64,000 bases of DNA from the NCBI RefSeq assembly GCF_946479765.1, contig NZ_CAMLHO010000013.1:17481-81480 (forward strand). Direction: 5' to 3'. A model generated the notes under the pieces. That model saw only the letters and a program-made list of their open reading frames with translations. It was not told where the DNA came from and made no database searches. The DNA is from an uncultured Aliivibrio sp. (GTDB lineage: Bacteria > Pseudomonadota > Gammaproteobacteria > Enterobacterales > Vibrionaceae). The position numbers were made by a program, and so were the translations under genes. Shown here one piece after another: positions 63,742-64,000 of this stretch (positions are counted from its first letter, which is position 1; every line of letters starts with the position of its first letter).

Positions 63742-64000
63742 TACACTCTCAAATCAGTAAAAAATTAACAATTAAAATAAAAAAGATGACTAAGAATATA
63801 TAAACACAGTTAGTTATCGCTAACAAGTTTGTTAATAGAAAAAGAACAGAGTTTAGTTAAAAAAGGTACTTTATTCATATTTTTAAATATAAAATAAGAT
63901 ATTCTCTTGCATTCTATTTTTACGGATTATTTTTTAGATAAACTATTTGCATTAAGTAGCCATTGTGATTACTATGCAGAAAACAACCGATTAAATACAC

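Noticed and set aside
63742..64000. Terminal gap after the AraC gene
   Set aside because: No reading frame, RNA motif or repeat could be supported.
1..64000. CRISPR arrays, insertion sequences, toxin-antitoxin or defence systems
   Set aside because: No regularly spaced repeats, transposase motifs or known defence proteins were seen anywhere in the window.

Overview
The window looks like a chromosomal segment of a Vibrionaceae bacterium, most probably of the Aliivibrio fischeri group. This rests on the AT-rich base composition, the torECA and psp-sap gene orders, and the many proteins I recognise as Vibrionaceae types. The species is inferred from remembered gene content, not from a search. 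No integrase, transposase, phage gene or CRISPR array was seen. Almost every gene is an ordinary chromosomal one with clear terminators.

Layout. Bases 1-6350 hold the end of a DsbA-like gene and a minus-strand thiamine salvage operon, thiD-thiZ-thiX-thiY-tenA-thiM-thiE. A TPP riboswitch precedes it, and an eroded EAL-domain relic lies at its 3' end. Bases 6400-16900 hold the phage-shock module (ycjF, ycjX, pspC, pspB, pspA and divergent pspF) followed by sapABCDF. Bases 16950-25340 hold an alpha-galactosidase, a chemoreceptor and torE-torC-torA for TMAO respiration. Bases 25340-31270 hold small DUF genes, yjjG, modABC and cobQ. Bases 31490-42590 hold envelope and metabolic genes: a BOF protein, a small barrel protein, a MltF-like transglycosylase, an aminotransferase, nrdDG with NrdR and FNR sites, a secreted nuclease-fold protein, a Sel1 protein, and a Mn-riboswitch-controlled TerC/Alx protein.

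Bases 43330-43960 are a tRNA cluster: tRNA-Ser(UGA), tRNA-Asp(GUC) and two tandem tRNA-Asp-like copies that carry the same pair of insertions. Bases 44000-58450 hold a fatty-acid desaturase behind a FabR-like operator, a GlyGly-CTERM serine protease, an acyltransferase, a LysR/alkylsulfatase divergent pair, a DUF5666 lipoprotein divergent from a two-component system, a YcbX-like MOSC-ferredoxin protein, and a Kef-type efflux pair. Bases 58536-63741 hold an XRE regulator, a stand-alone protein that resembles only the middle of malate synthase G, a CHASE-type GGDEF protein and an AraC regulator. Bases 63742-64000 show no gene.

How the genes work together. Anaerobic respiration and growth recur as a theme: torECA, modABC supplying molybdate, nrdDG, and two perfect FNR-type palindromes at 25290 and 38988. 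Envelope stress (psp, sap) is a second theme. The least expected items are the tandem tRNA-Asp-like genes with mutually complementary insertions, the malate synthase G-like fragment beside its XRE regulator, and the EAL relic whose reading frame overlaps the end of thiE.
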